Assembly (NCBI RefSeq): GCF_032594915.1
Contig: NZ_CP118733.1
Location: 1,178,001-1,242,000 of the forward strand
Direction of reading: 5' to 3'
Length of the DNA stretch: 64,000 nucleotides
Source of the DNA: Streptococcus sp. 29896
GTDB lineage: Bacteria; Bacillota; Bacilli; Lactobacillales; Streptococcaceae
Shown piece after piece: positions 12,701-18,548 of the stretch; positions within the stretch are counted from its first letter, which is position 1, and each line of letters begins with the position of its first letter. The translations under genes were made by a program, and so were the position numbers. The notes under the pieces were generated by a model, which had not been told where the DNA came from, ran no database searches, and was given only the letters and a program-made list of their open reading frames with translations.

Positions 12701-13354
12701 TTCTTCGGAAAGTCCTAAAGCCTCTAAGTCAGCAAAACTCATATTTGCCAAATCTAACTGACTTAGGTCTAGAGTTGAATCAGATGAATTGGGAACTTCA
12801 TGGCTATCCATTTTAGTTACAGCAGAACTTACTGAAAGAGCATTCCTTCCTTCCTCGGTAGTAATTCCTACGTCATTGTAATTAGAAATAGCTTCCGGCG
12901 AAGTCTCTGTCTGATTTTCCCTACTTGTTTGATGACTTTCTTTTTCAACTTCATTGCCAATTTGCTCACCTGTAGAAGTTTCTGATGAAGTAACTGCTGT
13001 ACCCAACTCAGAAACACCGTTTACCTCTTTTGCAGTAGAGTTTGCTTCAGCTGTGATGGGGGTTGAATCTACTCCAGTTTCACCCCCACTTGGTTCAACA
13101 CCTTCTAATTTTGGAGCGCTTTCTTTCGCGTTTGTAGTTGAATCCAAAACTTTTTCAATCAGTTCTATATTGGAATTGGCTTGCCCTATTTGTCCAGTGT
13201 CTATTTCTTCAGCAGCCGCTTTTACAGCCCCTCCACTAAACATAAATAAGAAACCAATTAAAACAGATGCAACACCAGATTTAAACTTTTTAATTGTAAA
13301 CCGTTGTTTAGAACGCAGTGCTTCACTTTCAAACTGTTTATTATTAAAAAACAT
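737..13354 (-). CDS. Giant repeat-rich collagen-like LPXTG surface protein (4205 aa)
   Basis: Residues 1-48 form a YSIRK-type signal peptide (FTIKKFKSGVASVLIGF). Residues 49-200 are Ser/Thr/Glu-rich and about 200-270 are helical. Residues about 270-455 form a beta-rich domain that I do not recognise, and about 465-545 resemble a G5 domain. Residues about 550-775 mix collagen-like triplets with beta-hairpins. About 57 repeats of 39-51 residues follow (775-3385), each a hairpin of the type ERQPDGSVKVYNVS plus G-X-Y triplets such as VDGTNGTNGRDGANG. Then come six 92-residue repeats, a Gly-Lys-Asp tail ending in Cys3965-Gly-Cys3967, a Val/Pro-rich wall-spanning region, and LPSTG (4171-4175) with a hydrophobic stretch and KDD tail. 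It is probably a sortase-anchored fibrillar adhesin; the ligand is unknown. A TetR-type gene is divergent. Confidence 0.93.
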   Translation of the reverse strand: MFFNNKQFESEALRSKQRFTIKKFKSGVASVLIGFLFMFSGGAVKAAAEEIDTGQIGQANSNIELIEKVLDSTTNAKESAPKLEGVEPSGGETGVDSTPITAEANSTAKEVNGVSELGTAVTSSETSTGEQIGNEVEKESHQTSRENQTETSPEAISNYNDVGITTEEGRNALSVSSAVTKMDSHEVPNSSDSTLDLSQLDLANMSFADLEALGLSEEEKLTLFNQIVAQQTGTNSVQLTAEEIKSLAGFSEAEKKFYIQNKLGNTSLPKPLNLVVMSETLINPNNQNKYVVNGKGQTFSYGPANYTLTVTPNRSRNTMDFELNYKLDGINSRSGTHVGDFVVNLGAAYGTPTNASVRAGSNISSIALVNGGRRNTIAGYSPSAPIQYTNAQVMSGPLNIKFSVPVRNWNGDLSIDSHIGMFSLDNGANNTKDFFSSDNYFWNKSVVTIDPNPSRNEVTTELPPIAMPIPFQTEYRFVVMPDQAPGFTRQIESGVNGIMQIPVKRIAYIGANGTEESSRYEYGQATIHTQPRNQIIEVNIKDGEQPQVVDSNIDVTTVRKQGSVDGGPLVNGTEITFRDGPNGRIIRQVFIPDGLQGERGLDGRNADVSIEPAQDIDGASGYNITISKADGSRYTRFVRNGRDGRNADINVTPGVSSDGTSGYNITITRPDGSEYTRFVRDGRNGIDGKTPSVELEPYTGQDGHVLGTTVIVKDGDGRIISRRNILNGNDGRDGKTPTIEQLPVMDGNREIGTLIIVRDGDGREINRQTIYNGRHGTNGSSVISERQPDGSVKVYNVSATGERTEITTIRNGVDGTNGTNGRDGANGSSVISERQPDGSVKVYNVSATGERTEITTIRNGVDGTNGRDGANGSSVISERQPDGSVKVYNVSSTGERTEITTIRNGVDGTNGTNGRDGANGSSVISERQPDGSVKVYNVSATGERTEITTIRNGVDGTNGRDGANGSSVISERQPDGSVKVYNVSSTGERTEITTIRNGVDGTNGRDGANGSSVISERQPDGSVKVYNVSSTGERTEITTIRNGVDGTNGTNGRDGANGSSVISERQPDGSVKVYNVSSTGERTEITTIRNGVDGTNGTNGRDGANGSSVISERQLDGSVKVYNVSSTGERTEITTIRNGVDGTNGTNGRDGANGSSVISERQPDGSVKVYNVSSTGERTEITTIRNGVDGTNGTNGRDGANGSSVISERQPDGSVKVYNVSATGERTEITTIRNGVDGTNGTNGSSVISERQPDGSVKVYNVSATGERTEITTIRNGVDGTNGTNGRDGANGSSVISERQPDGSVKVYNVSSTGERTEIATIRNGADGTNGTNGRDGANGSSVISERQPDGSVKVYNVSSTGERTEITTIRNGVDGTNGTNGRDGANGSSVISERQPDGSVKVYNVSATGERTEITTIRNGVDGTNGTNGRDGANGSSVISERQPDGSVKVYNVSSTGERTEITTIRNGVDGTNGTNGRDGANGSSVISERQPDGSVKVYNVSSTGERTEITTIRNGVDGTNGTNGRDGANGSSVISERQPDGSVKVYNVSATGERTEITTIRNGVDGTNGTNGSSVISERQPDGSVKVYNVSATGERTEITTIRNGVDGTNGTNGRDGANGSSVISERQPDGSVKVYNVSSTGERTEIATIRNGADGTNGTNGRDGANGSSVISERQPDGSVKVYNVSSTGERTEITTIRNGVDGTNGTNGRDGANGSSVISERQPDGSVKVYNVSATGERTEITTIRNGVDGTNGTNGSSVISERQPDGSVKVYNVSSTGERTEITTIRNGVDGTNGTNGSSVISERQPDGSVKVYNVSATGERTEITTIRNGVDGTNGTNGSSVISERQPDGSVKVYNVSATGERTEITTIRNGVDGTNGTNGRDGVNGSSVISERQPDGSVKVYNVSSTGERTEIATIRNGADGTNGTNGRDGANGSSVISERQPDGSVKVYNVSSTGERTEITTIRNGVDGTNGTNGRDGANGSSVISERQPDGSVKVYNVSATGERTEITTIRNGVDGTNGTNGSSVISERQPDGSVKVYNVSSTGERTEITTIRNGVDGTNGTNGSSVISERQPDGSVKVYNVSATGERTEITTIRNGVDGTNGTNGSSVISERQPDGSVKVYNVSATGERTEITTIRNGVDGTNGTNGRDGANGSSVISERQPDGSVKVYNVSATGERTEITTIRNGVDGTNGTNGRDGANGSSVISERQPDGSVKVYNVSATGERTEITTIRNGVDGTNGTNGRDGANGSSVISESQPDGSVKVYNVSSTGERTEITTIRNGVDGTNGTNGSSVISERQPDGSVKVYNVSATGERTEITTIRNGVDGTNGTNGRDGTNGSSVISERQPDGSVKVYNVSATGERTEITTIRNGVDGTNGTNGRDGANGSSVISERQPDGSVKVYNVSATGERTEITTIRNGVDGTNGSNGSSVISERQPDGSVKVYNVSATGERTEITTIRNGVDGTNGTNGRDGANGSSVISERQPDGSVKVYNVSATGERTEITTIRNGVDGTNGRDGANGSSVISERQADGSVKVYNVSATGERTEITTIRNGVDGTNGTNGRDGANGSSVISERQADGSVKVYNVSSTGERTEITTIRNGVDGTNGTNGSSVISERQPDGSVKVYNVSSTGERTEITTIRNGFDGTNGSSVTSEVQADGSVKVYNVSTTGERTEITTIRNGVDGTNGTNGRDGANGSSVISERQADGSVKVYNVSSTGERTEITTIRNGVDGTNGTNGSSVISERQPDGSVKVYNVSSTGERTEITTIRNGFDGTNGSSVTSEVQADGSVKVYNVSTTGERTEITTIRNGVDGTNGINGRDGANGSSVISERQPDGSVKVYNVSATGERTEITTIRNGVDGTNGTNGRDGANGSSVISERQPDGSVKVYNVSSTGERTEIATIRNGADGARGQDGTNGTNGSSVISELQPDGSVKVYNVSATGERTEITTIRNGVDGTNGTNGRDGANGSSVISERQPDGSVKVYNVSSTGERTEIATIRNGADGARGQDGTNGTNGSSVISELQPDGSVKVYNVSATGERTEIATIRNGVDGINGTNGRDGANGSSVISERQPDGSVKVYNVSSTGERTEIATIRNGADGARGQDGTNGTNGSSVISERQPDGSVKVYNVSSTGERTEITTIRNGFDGTNGSSVTSEVQADGSVKVYNISPSGERTEIATIRNGVDGINGTNGRDGANGSSVISERQPDGSVKVYNVSSTGDRTEITTIRNGVDGARGQDGTNGRDGANGSSVISERQPDGSVKVYNVSSTGERTEITTIRNGVDGTNGRDGANGSSVISERQADGSVKVYNVSSTGERTEITTIRNGVDGTNGRDGANGSSVISELQPDGSVKVYNISSGGDRTEIATIRDGKDGKDGIDGKDGKSPLVEQIEVREGDKVIGTTIIIKDGDGNEISRQTILNGRDGKNSEVTVTPGTDQDGNSGQTITIVKPDGSRETTFIRDGKDGKDGIDGKDGKSPLVEQIEVREGDKVIGTTIIIKDGDGNEISRQTILNGRDGKNSEVTVTPGTDQDGNSGQTITIVKPDGSRETTFIRDGKDGKDGVDGKDGKSPLVEQIEVREGDKVIGTTIIIKDGDGNEISRQTILNGRDGKNSEVTVTPGTDQDGNSGQTITIVKPDGSRETTFIRDGKDGKDGVDGKDGKSPLVEQIEVREGDKVIGTTIIIKDGDGNEISRQTILNGRDGKNSEVTVTPGTDQDGNSGQTITIVKPDGSRETTFIRDGKDGKDGVDGKDGKSPLVEQIEVREGDKVIGTTIIIKDGDGNEISRQTILNGRDGKNSEVTVTPGTDQDGNSGQTITIVKPDGSRETTFIRDGKDGKDGIDGKDGKSPLVEQIEVREGDKVIGTTIIIKDGDGNEISRQTILNGRDGKNSEVTVTPGTDQDGNSGQTITIVKPDGSRETTFIRDGKDGKDGIDGKDGKDGRDGKDGKDGKDCGCVPTPPVVPTPPVVPTPPVVPTTPVVPTVPVVPTTPVVPTPPVPPVVPTVPVVPTTPVVPTPPVVPTPPVVPTTPVVPTTPVVPIPPVVPTPPVVPTVPVVPTPPVVPTTPVVPTPPVVPTTPVVPTTPVVPIPPVVPTPPVVPTTPVVPTVPVVPTTPVVPTVPVVPTPPVVPIPSVPFVNPNIPSQPRNPKVVVTPGIDVTVLPSTGESDTTLVLITCGSALLASLSFVGAVVRKDD
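912..1453 (-). repeat. Val/Pro-rich 18-bp-type repeats encoding the wall-spanning region
   Basis: About 180 residues built from hexapeptides such as VVPTPP, VVPTTP and VVPTVP lie between the Cys-Gly-Cys motif and the sorting signal. Proline-rich spacers at this position span the peptidoglycan in many LPXTG proteins. The units vary only at one or two positions. The same DNA leaves other frames open, which explains the spurious ORFs on both strands here. Confidence 0.9.
1545..3205 (-). repeat. Six 276-bp (92-residue) tandem repeats
   Basis: Six nearly identical units with a period of 276 bp are visible. Each encodes KSPLVEQIEVREGDKV, then KDGDGNEISRQTILNG, NSEVTVTPGTDQDG, a segment ending FIRDG, and a Gly-Lys-Asp collagen-like linker. 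Differences are few, for example Ile or Val in DGIDG/DGVDG. The near identity points to recent tandem amplification or ongoing homogenisation. Confidence 0.92.
3206..11020 (-). repeat. About 57 short coding repeats (39-51 residues each)
   Basis: By eye I count about 57 units of SSVISERQPDGSVKVYNVS with an Ala/Ser switch, then TGERTEITTIRNG and a collagen-like linker. Linker length varies in whole G-X-Y triplets (VDGTNG, then optional TNG, RDGANG, ARGQDG). Variants (ERQ/ELQ/EVQ, QPDGS/QADGS, ITT/IAT, GV/GF/GA) are shuffled along the array. Blocks recur at larger spacing, for example 810 bp (7224 and 8034) and 990 bp (8242 and 9232). The exact copy number depends on the assembly. Confidence 0.9.
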
Positions 13355-13415
13355 AAGAATTCCTTTCTATTATGCAACAATTTTACAGATAAATAGTTGC
13401 TAGATTACATTTTTC

Positions 13416-13477
13416 ATTATATACTAATTGAAATAGTACCTATTCACAACATATATTATTTTGTGAAAATACTATTT
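13416..13477. promoter_or_regulatory. Divergent promoter region with nested palindrome (predicted TetR operator)
   Basis: The surface protein gene has a minus-strand -10 TATAAT at 13416-13421 in an extended context, with no good -35. Just upstream is a nested dyad: outer arms AAATAGTA (13431-13438) and TACTATTT (13470-13477), inner arms TTCACAA (13443-13449) and TTGTGAA (13461-13467). A dimeric TetR-family protein from the divergent gene is the natural candidate to bind it. The dyad covers the expected -35 region. Confidence 0.65.
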
Positions 13478-13524
13478 AAATTTTTGGGGAAATTACTTAT
13501 AAAATTGAAAATGGGGGAACTTTT

Positions 13525-14058
13525 GTGGAAAAAAAGTCTTTTAAAACTAGTAAAAAATTTCTAAAAGCTTACTTTAAGCTCAAGAAATCTAACGATTGTA
13601 AGAGTTTTACAGTAAATAAGATAGCTGAACAGGCCGAATTAAGTCGGAGGGTTTTCTACAACTACTACAATTCAAAAGAAACTTTTTTAGAAGAATCGCT
13701 TGAATATATTCTGAATGAGATCAATATTATTCTTGAAAAAGATCCTACCCTTAGCGATGATGTTGTGAGAGAAATGTTAACATTCCTCTATCAAAATCAG
13801 GAAATTGCTATAGATTTTGTCAACTTTTTTCCACATATTTCTTTGGAAGTAACCAAGTATATTACTGAAGTCGTTGAACATTCTAGCATACCAAACCTTC
13901 CTCAACAGTTAGAACAGGCGTATGGAATTCCATATCCCTATGCTTTAAGTGTTTATACTTCAACTATTGACAGCATAATCAAGTATTGGATACAAAATGG
14001 TTGTAAAGAAACACCTGAAACCATTCAGAGCTATATCTTATCCATTGTTCGTATTTAA
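13525..14058 (+). CDS. TetR/AcrR-family transcriptional regulator, divergent from the giant surface protein
   Basis: The 177-residue product has an N-terminal TetR-type helix-turn-helix, with FTVNKIAEQAELSRRVFYNYYNSKETF at about residues 29-55. It has a helical C-terminal ligand or dimerisation part without an obvious enzyme motif. The start is GTG at 13525, preceded by GGGGGAAC. It lies 170 bp from the start of the giant surface protein gene on the other strand, with a large palindrome between them, so it probably controls that gene and itself. Whether it represses or activates, and what it senses, cannot be read from the sequence. Confidence 0.85.
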   Translation: MEKKSFKTSKKFLKAYFKLKKSNDCKSFTVNKIAEQAELSRRVFYNYYNSKETFLEESLEYILNEINIILEKDPTLSDDVVREMLTFLYQNQEIAIDFVNFFPHISLEVTKYITEVVEHSSIPNLPQQLEQAYGIPYPYALSVYTSTIDSIIKYWIQNGCKETPETIQSYILSIVRI

Positions 14059-14714
14059 TATTTCTTGCAATAAAGTTTTTCTATTATTGCAGCTTCAAAC
14101 ATACTCATTAATTTACTTGATAACTTTCTAATTTACGAAGTATTCTAAATAAATAATCAATAAGTTTTGTCATTCCATTTCTATAACAAGAAATCTAAAC
14201 TAATTAATTAAGTGAAGTTTCAAGAACTTTCAAAAGTCTATAGCTACAAATTAAGCCATAGAATAACCAAAACCATCAGTTTAAACCGATGGTTTGTTTT
14301 TTTACAAAAAATACTTTTTCGGTAGATAAGGTCGATAAACAAACTTCTCCATACCTACTCCGTATTTATTTCTCTGCACAGTTATTCTAATGAGATATAA
14401 ATCGAAAAACTATAATCATTTCTTGCAAAATCATTATTCTACTCTCAATTCTTCTGTGGTTTGTTCAACTATCAACTTCAATTTACAACAATTGTATTGA
14501 AAAATAATTTTTCACTCTTTGCTTGATAGCTGATCATTCATTTAATAGATTTATGTGACTATAGACATATTATTAAGTAATTTGATATCATTATTTCACT
14601 TTAATATCTTTACTTAACTATTTTTCTGTTTTTAAATAAGATTTTTCATCAATCTAAAGAAAATAATGATATTATTGCAACTCAAAATAATCATTAAAAA
14701 ATATATTAATTAAA
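14059..14714. other. AT-rich intergenic region without a recognisable gene
   Basis: About 650 bp, very rich in A and T, separate the TetR gene from the GntP-type permease gene. Apart from the terminator at 14270-14303 I see no coding frame with a ribosome site, no repeat unit and no RNA gene. It may be eroded accessory DNA. Confidence 0.6.
14270..14303 (+). terminator. Intrinsic terminator downstream of the TetR gene
   Basis: AACCATC (14271-14277) pairs with GATGGTT (14288-14294) and is followed by a T-run. It lies about 210 bp after the TetR stop codon on the plus strand. Confidence 0.75.
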
Positions 14715-14742
14715 ATAAAAAAAGCGGACCAAGTTGGTCCAC
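14715..14742 (-). terminator. Intrinsic terminator for the folate/GntP operon
   Basis: On the minus strand GTGGACC, a five-base loop and GGTCCGC are followed by a run of T. It lies about 65 bp after the GntP permease stop codon and ends the folE-P-B-K-permease unit. Confidence 0.85.
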
Positions 14743-14805
14743 TTCTAGAAAAGCACTCCCTTACTATAAAAATGTGAAATCTAATTCATAATTCCAAAGC
14801 TTTTC

Positions 14806-16116
14806 CTAATATATTAGTTCAATCAAAACGAACATGACCACCAAGGCCAACAAATGACCAACTGTCACCAGTACAAATGAATACTTGAGACCACGCTTCA
14901 TGCTGATTTTTGACAGGTTATGGAAGGTAATCATAACACCGGATTGTGGTACAACAGTCAAGATAGCCGAAGCTACGACAACCACACGATGGAGGACTTC
15001 CGGATTAATCCCCATTTCCAAGTAGGCTGGCAAGAAGTTATTAGAGGCAATGCCTACCGCTCCAGAAGAAGATCCGATGATACCACTAATCAAGGCTGTT
15101 GATAGTGACAAACTAATCAGTGGAGATCCTGGAATCTGTTGGATCCAGTCTTGAATGACGGCAAAACCTGTCGACATGGCAAGAACTGTTCCAAAAGCTA
15201 CTGTGCTAGATGTAGCAAAGGCTGGGACAATAGAAGCTGTCGCGCCTGAGTTCAACATATCTTTTTGATTTGGAAGATAGGAATGAAAAATCAGGGCTGC
15301 CAATAGAATAGAGACTGTCAGTCCAATGACCAAGATATTTGGTGTTTGACTCCATACGAAAATCACTCCAATCAAACTCAGCAATGGTAAGATAGAAAGC
15401 ACAACACTAGGTTGCTTGCCTTCTTCCGTCGAGACAGATGCTTCTTCGACCTCTGTATAAGTTTCTCCCTTGGCAAGACTTTGCTTAAGGCAATATGCCA
15501 TGTAAAATAGACCAAAGAGCAACAAGGTCACACTGGCCGCTAGACTAAGTAGGGGAGCTGCTGTCAGACTCGTTCCCAAAACCTTGGTTGGAATCACGTT
15601 TTGAATGGAAGGTGTTCCTGGCAAGGATGTCATGGTATAGGTACTTGCTCCGAGAAAAACGGGGAGGGGAAATAGGGCCCAATTGATATTCAACTCTTTA
15701 AAAAGTGGTCGAGAAAGTGGAAGTAGGGTAAAAATCACCACAAAAATACTGACACCACCATAGGTTAATAGGCTTGTAATCAAGGTAATTGCCAATAAAA
15801 CCTTATAGGGACTATCTTTTCCGACAAGTTTCAAAATACTATTGGCGATGGTCTGGGTAGCTCCACTTGCTTCCATGTAACGTGCCAAAATTGAGCCCAG
15901 CATAAAGATAGCAAAGTTATTAATTAAAAAGCCTGCTAGACCAGTCATATAGGACTTCTCCTGTCCAAACATGACCTCTAACACATTCATCTGATTGGTC
16001 AAGATGATAATCAAACTAGCCAATGGCGCTGCAACAATTACATGTAGATTCTTTGCAGTCCAATAAATAATGGCCACAACGGCCAGTAAAACTCCTAAAA
16101 TTGCTAAAATTTCCAT
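14806..16116 (-). CDS. GntP-family permease (organic acid:H+ symporter type)
   Basis: The 436-residue protein is strongly hydrophobic throughout, with about 12 predicted membrane segments. It has GntP-family features such as the conserved SLPGTPSIQNVIP stretch near residue 165 and GSSSGAVGIASN near residue 350. Known members move gluconate, glycerate, D-serine or related acids with protons. No sugar-acid kinase or dehydrogenase lies nearby, so the substrate stays open. It begins 21 bp after folK on the same strand with an AAGGAG site and no terminator between, so it is probably co-transcribed with the folate genes. Confidence 0.85.
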   Translation of the reverse strand: MEILAILGVLLAVVAIIYWTAKNLHVIVAAPLASLIIILTNQMNVLEVMFGQEKSYMTGLAGFLINNFAIFMLGSILARYMEASGATQTIANSILKLVGKDSPYKVLLAITLITSLLTYGGVSIFVVIFTLLPLSRPLFKELNINWALFPLPVFLGASTYTMTSLPGTPSIQNVIPTKVLGTSLTAAPLLSLAASVTLLLFGLFYMAYCLKQSLAKGETYTEVEEASVSTEEGKQPSVVLSILPLLSLIGVIFVWSQTPNILVIGLTVSILLAALIFHSYLPNQKDMLNSGATASIVPAFATSSTVAFGTVLAMSTGFAVIQDWIQQIPGSPLISLSLSTALISGIIGSSSGAVGIASNNFLPAYLEMGINPEVLHRVVVVASAILTVVPQSGVMITFHNLSKISMKRGLKYSFVLVTVGHLLALVVMFVLIELIY

Positions 16117-16137
16117 AGTTCTCCTTATTTTCCCTTC

Positions 16138-16632
16138 TTAGTCAAGAGAGATTTTTTTAATATCTGACGTATCTCCTAAATTACTTACTAGCTCTTCTAC
16201 TCTTTGACCAAAACTTGGATGTCGATAATCTGCTGCAATATCAGCCAGTGGTAAAAGAACAAATGCCCTTTCATGGGCGTAGGGATGGGGAACAATCAGA
16301 TTCTCTTCTTGAATCTTCTCCTCATCCCAAAAAATAATGTCTAAATCGATGGTACGTTGGCCCCACTTTTCAATCCTGACCCGATCCAGGTCCAGTTCAA
16401 TCTTCTGGCAAAGGGCTAAAAAGTCTTGGGCAGATAAATCTGTTTCAACCTGACAGGCCAGATTGAGGAAATCAGCCTGATCTGTCTTGCCCCAGGCTGG
16501 TGTTTCATAGATGGGAGAAACCAAACCTAGTCGGCAGTCAGGATGATGGTCTAAAGCTTCTAAAGCCGCCTTTAAATAAGCTAGACGGTCCCCCATATTT
16601 CCGCCAATGCTGAGATAGGCTAGATGCTTCAT
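16138..16632 (-). CDS. folK: 2-amino-4-hydroxy-6-hydroxymethyldihydropteridine pyrophosphokinase
   Basis: FolK moves pyrophosphate from ATP to 6-hydroxymethyl-7,8-dihydropterin, the step before DHPS. The 164-residue length and motifs fit: SIGGNMGDR at the N-terminus, SPIYETPAWG near residue 40, and IDLDIIFWDE followed by VPHPYAHERAFVLLPL. It overlaps folB by four bases (ATGA), which indicates translational coupling. It is the last biosynthetic gene of the folate operon here. Confidence 0.95.
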   Translation of the reverse strand: MKHLAYLSIGGNMGDRLAYLKAALEALDHHPDCRLGLVSPIYETPAWGKTDQADFLNLACQVETDLSAQDFLALCQKIELDLDRVRIEKWGQRTIDLDIIFWDEEKIQEENLIVPHPYAHERAFVLLPLADIAADYRHPSFGQRVEELVSNLGDTSDIKKISLD

Positions 16633-16991
16633 GGTCGTTCACGCTCCAATTCAATTCCGACAGAATCATAGTGTCCAGCAATGGGCGGATTTTCCTTGTA
16701 AATGGCCAAGCGAATCTTCTCCACCTTTGGAAATTGATCAAAAATCTCCTGACAAATAACACCTGCTACCTTTTCTATAAGGATGTAGGGCTTGCCTTCC
16801 ACAACTGCTTTAATGGTATCAAAGACCATACCGTAGTGAACTGTGTCTTCTAAATTGTCAGTTTGTAAAGCTGCTGTCAGGTCAACAAACAAATCACAGT
16901 CAACTGTGAAAATTTGACCAAGAACTTGTTCTTCTTTGAAGGCACCATGGTAGCCGTAAAAGCGACATTTATTAAGAGAAATCTTATCCAT
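16629..16991 (-). CDS. folB: Dihydroneopterin aldolase
   Basis: FolB cleaves 7,8-dihydroneopterin to 6-hydroxymethyl-dihydropterin and glycolaldehyde. The 120-residue protein has the family signatures FYGYHGAFKEEQVLGQ (residues 12-27), HYGMVFDTI and LIEKVAGVI, with a C-terminal KENPPI. It overlaps folP by eight bases and folK by four, as expected of a tightly coupled operon. Confidence 0.95.
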   Translation of the reverse strand: MDKISLNKCRFYGYHGAFKEEQVLGQIFTVDCDLFVDLTAALQTDNLEDTVHYGMVFDTIKAVVEGKPYILIEKVAGVICQEIFDQFPKVEKIRLAIYKENPPIAGHYDSVGIELERERP

Positions 16992-17796
16992 GTTGACCTC
17001 CAGAAGTCAATTGGTCCCAAACTTTAACGATGTCACGGTTGGCAGCGACATTGTGAACACGGACCATTTTACAGCCTTTTTGGACTGCCCAGGCAGACAA
17101 GGCTGCCGTTGCTTGATCGCGGTCAGTCGGTAAGCTATTTCCACCAAGCAGATAATCTACCACGCGCTTACGAGATATTCCAAATAGAACGGGATAACCA
17201 AGAGCAGTAATCTGTTCCAGACCTTGCAAGAGGTCCAGATTATGTTGGACATTTTTTGAAAAACCAAATCCTGGGTCTAACCAAATCCGGTCTGCGGAAA
17301 CACCAGCATCAAGTGCTGCTTGGGCACGCTCGGCTAGAAAGTTTTTGACCTCTCCAACAACATCCGCATAGCTTTCTTCTTTCTGGTTGTGCATGAGAAT
17401 AATTGGTACCTTGTAATCCGCAGCCAGTGCTAGCATATCTCCATCATAAAGTCCTGCCCAGACATCATTTAATATATCTGCGCCTGCTTCAAGCGCTGCT
17501 CGTGCTGTTCCTGTTTTATAGGTATCGATGCTGACAAGACAGTCATAGTTTTCTTTGATAGCGCGGATAATCGGAACCACACGAGCAATCTCATCCTCTT
17601 CAGACACAAAGCTTGCACCTGGACGAGTGGACTCACCACCAACATCGATGACAGTCGCGCCGTCTGCCAACAACTTTTCTACTTGAGCCAGGGCTGCTTC
17701 TACCTCATTATAGTTACCCCCATCTGAAAATGAATCTGGGGTCACATTGAGAATCCCCATAATGGTTACTTGATGGGCTAATCGTTCAATAGACAT
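16984..17796 (-). CDS. folP: Dihydropteroate synthase
   Basis: DHPS condenses the pterin pyrophosphate with p-aminobenzoate and is the sulfonamide target. The 270-residue sequence has the signatures MGILNVTPDSFSDGG (residues 13-27), DVGGESTRPGA and LDPGFGFSKN, and the late ISRKR. I see no obvious insertion after the STRPGA loop of the type linked to sulfonamide resistance, but a strain comparison would be needed to judge this. It lies 8 bp after folE. Confidence 0.95.
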   Translation of the reverse strand: MSIERLAHQVTIMGILNVTPDSFSDGGNYNEVEAALAQVEKLLADGATVIDVGGESTRPGASFVSEEDEIARVVPIIRAIKENYDCLVSIDTYKTGTARAALEAGADILNDVWAGLYDGDMLALAADYKVPIILMHNQKEESYADVVGEVKNFLAERAQAALDAGVSADRIWLDPGFGFSKNVQHNLDLLQGLEQITALGYPVLFGISRKRVVDYLLGGNSLPTDRDQATAALSAWAVQKGCKMVRVHNVAANRDIVKVWDQLTSGGQHG

Positions 17797-17804
17797 AGAA
17801 CCTC

Positions 17805-18368
17805 CTATTTATTGTGAATCATGGACAAGAGTTCACGGCGCAAGATGGCATCTTCCTTGTATTTGCCAAGGGTAACTGTGGTCACTGTCTTACTACCTGG
17901 CTTGCGAATACCACGCATACTCATGCACATATGCTCTGCTTCAACCATGACAAAAACGCCTTCTGGGGCAAGGGCATCTTGAAGTGCATGAGCCACTTGA
18001 TGAGTCAAGCGTTCCTGCAATTGAGGGCGACGGCTTGCCACCTCTACTGCACGCGCTAACTTGCTCAGACCTGTCACTCGACCCTTGCTCGGAATATAGG
18101 CTACATGAGCAATGCCATAAAAGGGCACCAAATGGTGTTCACACATGGAGTGGAAAGGAATATCCTTGACCAAAACAACCTCTTCATGACCCTCTGAGAA
18201 GACAGCCGTAAATTGGTCCTTAGGATCCTCTTGTAGGCCGTTAAACATCTCTAGATACATTTTAGCTACACGTTTTGGTGTATCTAGCAAACCCTCACGG
18301 TTTGGATCTTCTCCTAATAATTCCAATAATTGATAAATGGTTTGTTCAATTTGTTCTTGTTTTGACAT
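17805..18368 (-). CDS. folE: GTP cyclohydrolase I
   Basis: FolE converts GTP to 7,8-dihydroneopterin triphosphate and opens folate synthesis. The 187-residue protein carries the zinc ligands in [11 protein letters not shown] and EHMCMSMRG, plus [11 protein letters not shown] and the terminal LRRELLSMI. It is the first gene of folE-folP-folB-folK. A folC gene, often next to this operon in streptococci, is not present in the window. Confidence 0.95.
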   Translation of the reverse strand: MSKQEQIEQTIYQLLELLGEDPNREGLLDTPKRVAKMYLEMFNGLQEDPKDQFTAVFSEGHEEVVLVKDIPFHSMCEHHLVPFYGIAHVAYIPSKGRVTGLSKLARAVEVASRRPQLQERLTHQVAHALQDALAPEGVFVMVEAEHMCMSMRGIRKPGSKTVTTVTLGKYKEDAILRRELLSMIHNK

Positions 18369-18396
18369 ACTACATCCTAAATAATTTGATGTTCTT

Positions 18397-18402
18397 ATTA
18401 TA
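18397..18402 (-). promoter_or_regulatory. -10 element of the folate operon promoter
   Basis: TATAAT is present on the minus strand 29 bases before the folE start, with no convincing -35. A small hairpin with CCCC/GGGG arms lies just upstream at 18411-18429; its role is unclear. Confidence 0.55.
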
Positions 18403-18548
18403 CCGTAAAATCCCCTTTCAGAAAAGGGCTTTCAACTTCCTAATGCAGAAACTGTCCCCGACCAACCATCATCTAGCCCATTCCCATCGACTGGCTTTGT
18501 GATATAGCTTTGTGATATAATGGAGGAAATGATTTTCAAGGAGCTACT

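Noticed and set aside
14059-14714. Possible remnant gene between the TetR gene and the permease
   Set aside because: No frame with coding character or similarity that I recognise; only AT-rich DNA and a terminator.
18494-18519. 13-bp tandem duplication at the NUDIX promoter as a special operator
   Set aside because: It may simply be a slippage duplication; nothing else supports a regulatory role.
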